Source: Tigriopus japonicus | Taxonomy: Eukaryota; Arthropoda; Copepoda; Harpacticoida; Harpacticidae | Direction: 5' to 3' | NCBI GenBank assembly: GCA_010645155.1 | Contig: CM021322.1 | Coordinates: 4,958,633-5,022,632 of the forward strand | DNA length: 64,000 nucleotides | In this document: piece by piece, positions 60,551 to 64,000 of the stretch | Numbering within the stretch: position 1 is the first letter of the stretch | How the letters are laid out: each line of letters begins with the position of its first letter | Notes under the pieces: model-generated | Database searches by the model: none | Told to the model about the DNA's origin: nothing | The model's input: only the letters and a program-made list of their open reading frames with translations | Translations under genes and position numbers: made by a program

Positions 60551-62144
60551 ATATGTGATGTTATGTGGAGGTTTTTGATATTCTATTTAAATTCACTGAA
60601 AACTTGATATTTGAATTATTATAAGAGCAATGAGGTTTTTGATAAACAACTTTAAACCTGCCTTGCTATTTCTCTTAGAAAACAAAAGCTCACATAACTT
60701 ATCTTTTAAGTCACTATAAAATGGAGATAGAAAATGAAACCATTTTGAACAGATTTTATTTGAATATGTTATCACTAACAAAACCACAAGCCTTTTGTTG
60801 GTTGGCAATAAATAATTGACATATGCTTCCATGCACCTAAACATTTCAGAAAGTAACATCTGCTTAAAAGAGAGGCAGGTTCTCTATATGCATCTCTAAA
60901 ACACCTGCAAACTTGCATGACTGTAATTGCAGGGATAGAGCTCCCCACAAAATCACAACTCATTTCCCATTTATAGATACATGATGTTACCTGATACACG
61001 ATAGGTTGGAAATTTAAATAGCTTTAGTCTTTATTTACCCACAACTACAATGGAGAAAATTTTAAGCCCTTCATTTGCAAGGCAAAGACAAGCATTCTTT
61101 GTAGTAAGTCAGAATACTGAATGGATAAAACACAAATGTTATGATTGTATCTATGTGAAGAAATATGTGAATTGTGTAACTACCATGTGCTTCTTCACCT
61201 TTTTTTGGCAACCCTGATTGACTTTGCTGTCCACTTGGTTATGTTTATGTACACTCCCTTCTAGGTAAATGGACTTTCAAGCTTTGCAACGTCCATAGAC
61301 ATTTTCCTCGCAAATTCAAGGCATCCCCCCCCGTTTGCCAAATCAGCCTGATTAAAGCTTGCACGGTAACTAATTATGAATCACGGACCACGGAACTAAT
61401 TAAGAAATTCTTGGAATAATAAACAATCTATGGCTTAGGCCCTCTTTAAGCTGAAACTTTTGGCTTTCGTTAAGAGTCTTTTTGGTCCATCACTACACGT
61501 AAGACAATCTCATTGCATCTCAACACAACTGACTTGATAGTTGTGTCATTTTTATTCAACCTCTTGATTTCCAAACACTTAGAAAATGAACATTGATACC
61601 GCGGACGCGTCGAATGTCCGGATTGATAAGCACAATAACTTTTAGTGATGTTTATTAGCTTCGAAATCTAGGCAACGTTACACAACTGGCTCAGTTCGAG
61701 GACTCACTTGTTTTAGCGGGAAGATTTCTTCATAAGGGGGCGCATCGAACTGGCGTCCTTTCGTACACAACAGAAGTGTCCCACTGGCGCTATCTAGCGT
61801 TCAATGCGCCTTAACAAATATATTTTTCATTTTCGAAAAATCTTGAATTTTTGGGCCTTACGCTTTTTATTGCCCTTTCTCTTGTGCCTAATTCTTCCGC
61901 TTTTCTTGAGCTTTTGGCACTTTGTCTTGGGCTTTTCAAACAAAATCTGGTTTTGAACTGGATTTGGAGGGTTGCTAAGCTGTGCCAACAGTAACTCTTA
62001 GAAGTATTGGCTGGAAACAAACAAATAAAACAACAAAGAAAGAAGTAAAAAGAAACAGCAGCATACCAAATAAATAGAATTGATTGGCCCAAAAAAGCGA
62101 GAAAACGTGCCGGGTATTTAAAAACTCAAATTCCCAAGGATTTG

Positions 62145-62366
62145 TAAGTATCGGAATCTTCCAGACCACCCAAGAAAGCAAATCGGTAGATCAAGGACTC
62201 AGCTAGCTGACAATGCGAAAACGAACCTTGAAGAACACACTACGCAAGTCAGAGACCAGTGGTAAGGGAAGAAAATTGAGATATATAAATGATCTGTGCT
62301 TGGACCACTGGTCTTTGATCTACCGATTTGCTCTCTGGGGTAGTCTGGAAGATTCCAATACTTTAA
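62145..62366. repeat. MITE-like inverted repeat, ~60-base arms
   Basis: AAGTATCGGAATCTTCCAGA through AGCAAATCGGTAGATCAAGG on the left recurs inverted on the right as CTTTGATCTACCGATTTGCT through TCTGGAAGATTCCAATACTT. The arms enclose a loop of about 90 bases. The target duplication is not resolved. Confidence 0.7.
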
Positions 62367-62830
62367 ATACGATAAAGATTTTTGAGGTCACAAAATAAAA
62401 TAAACAATCTTCATACTTCTATGTTTTGTCGTAACATGTTATAATATTATTTATCAATACTTAAAACACACTAAAAATAGACATTTTTGAAAAACTATGG
62501 ATCAATTGATTTCAGTGCATTAGGTGATTAGGTAAATGAAAATCGAAAAAAAATGTTGAGCACTTTCGTATGTCTTCGTATTTCGTGTGAATTCTATTTT
62601 TCTTCGAAGGACCTGTCAAATGGACCAAAATCGATTTTTTTTTAAACCTTACAGCATTTTACAAAATTTGCATTGAGGACCTGTTAATATGACCTTTTCA
62701 TAATTTAAAACCCATAATTCGAAATGTATTTTTACTGTGCTTTAGGAAATAATATATATTATTTTGTCATGGTATGACAAAACATAGGAGAGTGAATTTT
62801 TTAAAATTCATGTTGGGACATCAAAAAACT

Positions 62831-62976
62831 GCAGTGAAATCTGGATTTAACGATCTCCGATTTAACGATAATTTTAGGGGTTACTATTTTAGTAAGACTC
62901 CTACGACAACGACTCGATTTAATGATATATTTTGGGGTGACGGACAATATCGTTAAATCGAGATTTCTCTATATGA
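62831..62976. mobile_element. Pogo/Tigger-like MITE
   Basis: The left end GTGAAATCTGGATTTAACGA and the reversed right end AGAGAAATCTCGATTTAACGA resemble the CAGTGAAACCTCGATTTAACG termini of pogo/Tigger elements. The length is about 145 bases with no ORF. The exact edges and TA duplication are uncertain. Confidence 0.6.
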
Positions 62977-64000
62977 ATTTGAGTTTTCATGTACCCGGAG
63001 CGCTTTTTCGCTTTTTTGGGCCAAAAATGAACCGATTAAACTCAAATGACTCAGCAGCTGTGCAACATATTTTTAAGCAATTTCGATTCAAAAGGTAACT
63101 AATTCTGTTCTAAAAGTGTACCGAGTAAGTTTTCAAAACTTAGTTTATTTAATAGGCTTTTAGGTATATAACTTTTAATCTAGACCTGACTTTGAGAAAC
63201 TCAGTAAACCAAAAGTTGTTCCCCTTGGTTTCCTGAGTCCGGAACATGTCTCACAGTGTTTGGGAATTTCCATAGACACCTGATATGAATTCTTCAGTAC
63301 CGTGTTAAGCTACTATAAAATATGGAAAAACATCACGGCTCCATCAATTTGAGTAACACACGGGATGATGTACTGACCAGTAACCTGATAACCGTCAAGA
63401 TACTCTGGATGTACAAAAATGATAAAATTGTACGATATATTGTGTGTAATATATTGTCCCTCTTTTAGATTTTTCTGCATATGTTTTAATAATTGAATGT
63501 GAAGAGGAAAGGGCCATAAATGATGCTTAGATATCACTTTTCAATACAATTTACTTTATTAGTAAGGGGCGTTTACATATTTCTTTCAGGTTCTGTTACA
63601 AGCTTTACAAATAGAATAAATATTGTACGATCTACTCTAATCTTGTATAAGAATACTCATGCATAACTTTCAGAAAAAATATTTGAAACGATACACAAAA
63701 TCATGAAATTGTGGACAAAAATGAAACTAACGATATATTGTGAATGCAAATATTAACACACAAACCCCTCTTGCACCATAAAAAGAGGCAAATGAAACAG
63801 ACTCATTGGGAAAATTATGCAAATTCCATGGCCAGAGAAATACAAAAAATCCAGAATGACAACAAAAAACATGCATAAGTATCGAACATTATGCATTTAA
63901 GACTGGCAGATTCATAGAAGACTTTTCATATTTTGATATTTCATGTTAAGAGATTCAAAAAAAGATCCTGCAGAAAGCAACAATTGGACTTTAAAAAGCT

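Larger units (their letters stand above)
60551..64000. other. AT-rich end of window, no supported gene
   Basis: Only short frames without motifs. It contains the inverted repeat at 62145-62366 and the pogo-like element at 62831-62976. Confidence 0.45.

Overview
The window is eukaryotic. It has spliced genes with GT-AG introns, tRNA-derived SINEs, dense DNA-transposon remnants, AT-rich intergenic DNA and one 236-base assembly gap. The gene set and a degenerate TTAGG-like tract suggest an arthropod, probably a crustacean such as a copepod. That placement is an inference from gene content and repeat style, not from a diagnostic marker.

Genes. From left to right I can support nine protein-coding genes, most reconstructed exon by exon with agreeing splice phases. 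They are: a TMEM200-like two-TM protein (minus, runs to the left edge); an unrecognised secreted protein of 867 residues (plus, 8140-13449); TPX2, the Aurora-A-activating spindle factor, complete in eight exons (minus, 17890-13896); two TMEM45-family membrane proteins head to head (minus 26226-25306, plus 28877-30237); a low-complexity Gly/His/Gln-rich protein with an unresolved 5' end (minus, 31943-30988); a secreted His/Gln-rich repeat protein of 399 residues (minus, 45478-44150); an eIF2-alpha kinase of the HRI type (plus, 49866-52498); and a lysosomal phospholipase A2 / LCAT-family enzyme (minus, 54302-52729), which lies tail to tail with the kinase.

Mobile-element nest. About 32.6-43.9 kb is bounded by two ~180-base inverted copies of one sequence, roughly 90% alike by eye and 11.3 kb apart. 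Just inside lie repeated 17-base palindromes of the form GTCTCGTTSAACGAGAC. On the left they form a 37-base tandem array that was later split by a hAT transposon with a decayed transposase gene. The same interval holds an NLS-bearing coiled-coil ORF, a small AT-rich ORF, a TIR element with internal tandem repeats and a 6-base target duplication, a second hAT element inserted in a dispersed repeat whose empty counterpart lies nearby, and several satellites. Two more hAT-type elements with matching or near-matching 8-base duplications lie at 48.1-49.0 and 59.2-60.0 kb.

The host genes do not form a pathway. The local relationships are the TMEM45 pair and the convergent kinase/lipase pair. The most unusual material is the 11.3-kb inverted-repeat interval with its palindrome arrays, and the hAT element that carries a 187-codon ORF. 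The long intervals 1.8-8.1, 17.9-25.3, 45.5-48.1 and 54.3-59.1 kb show no convincing genes.
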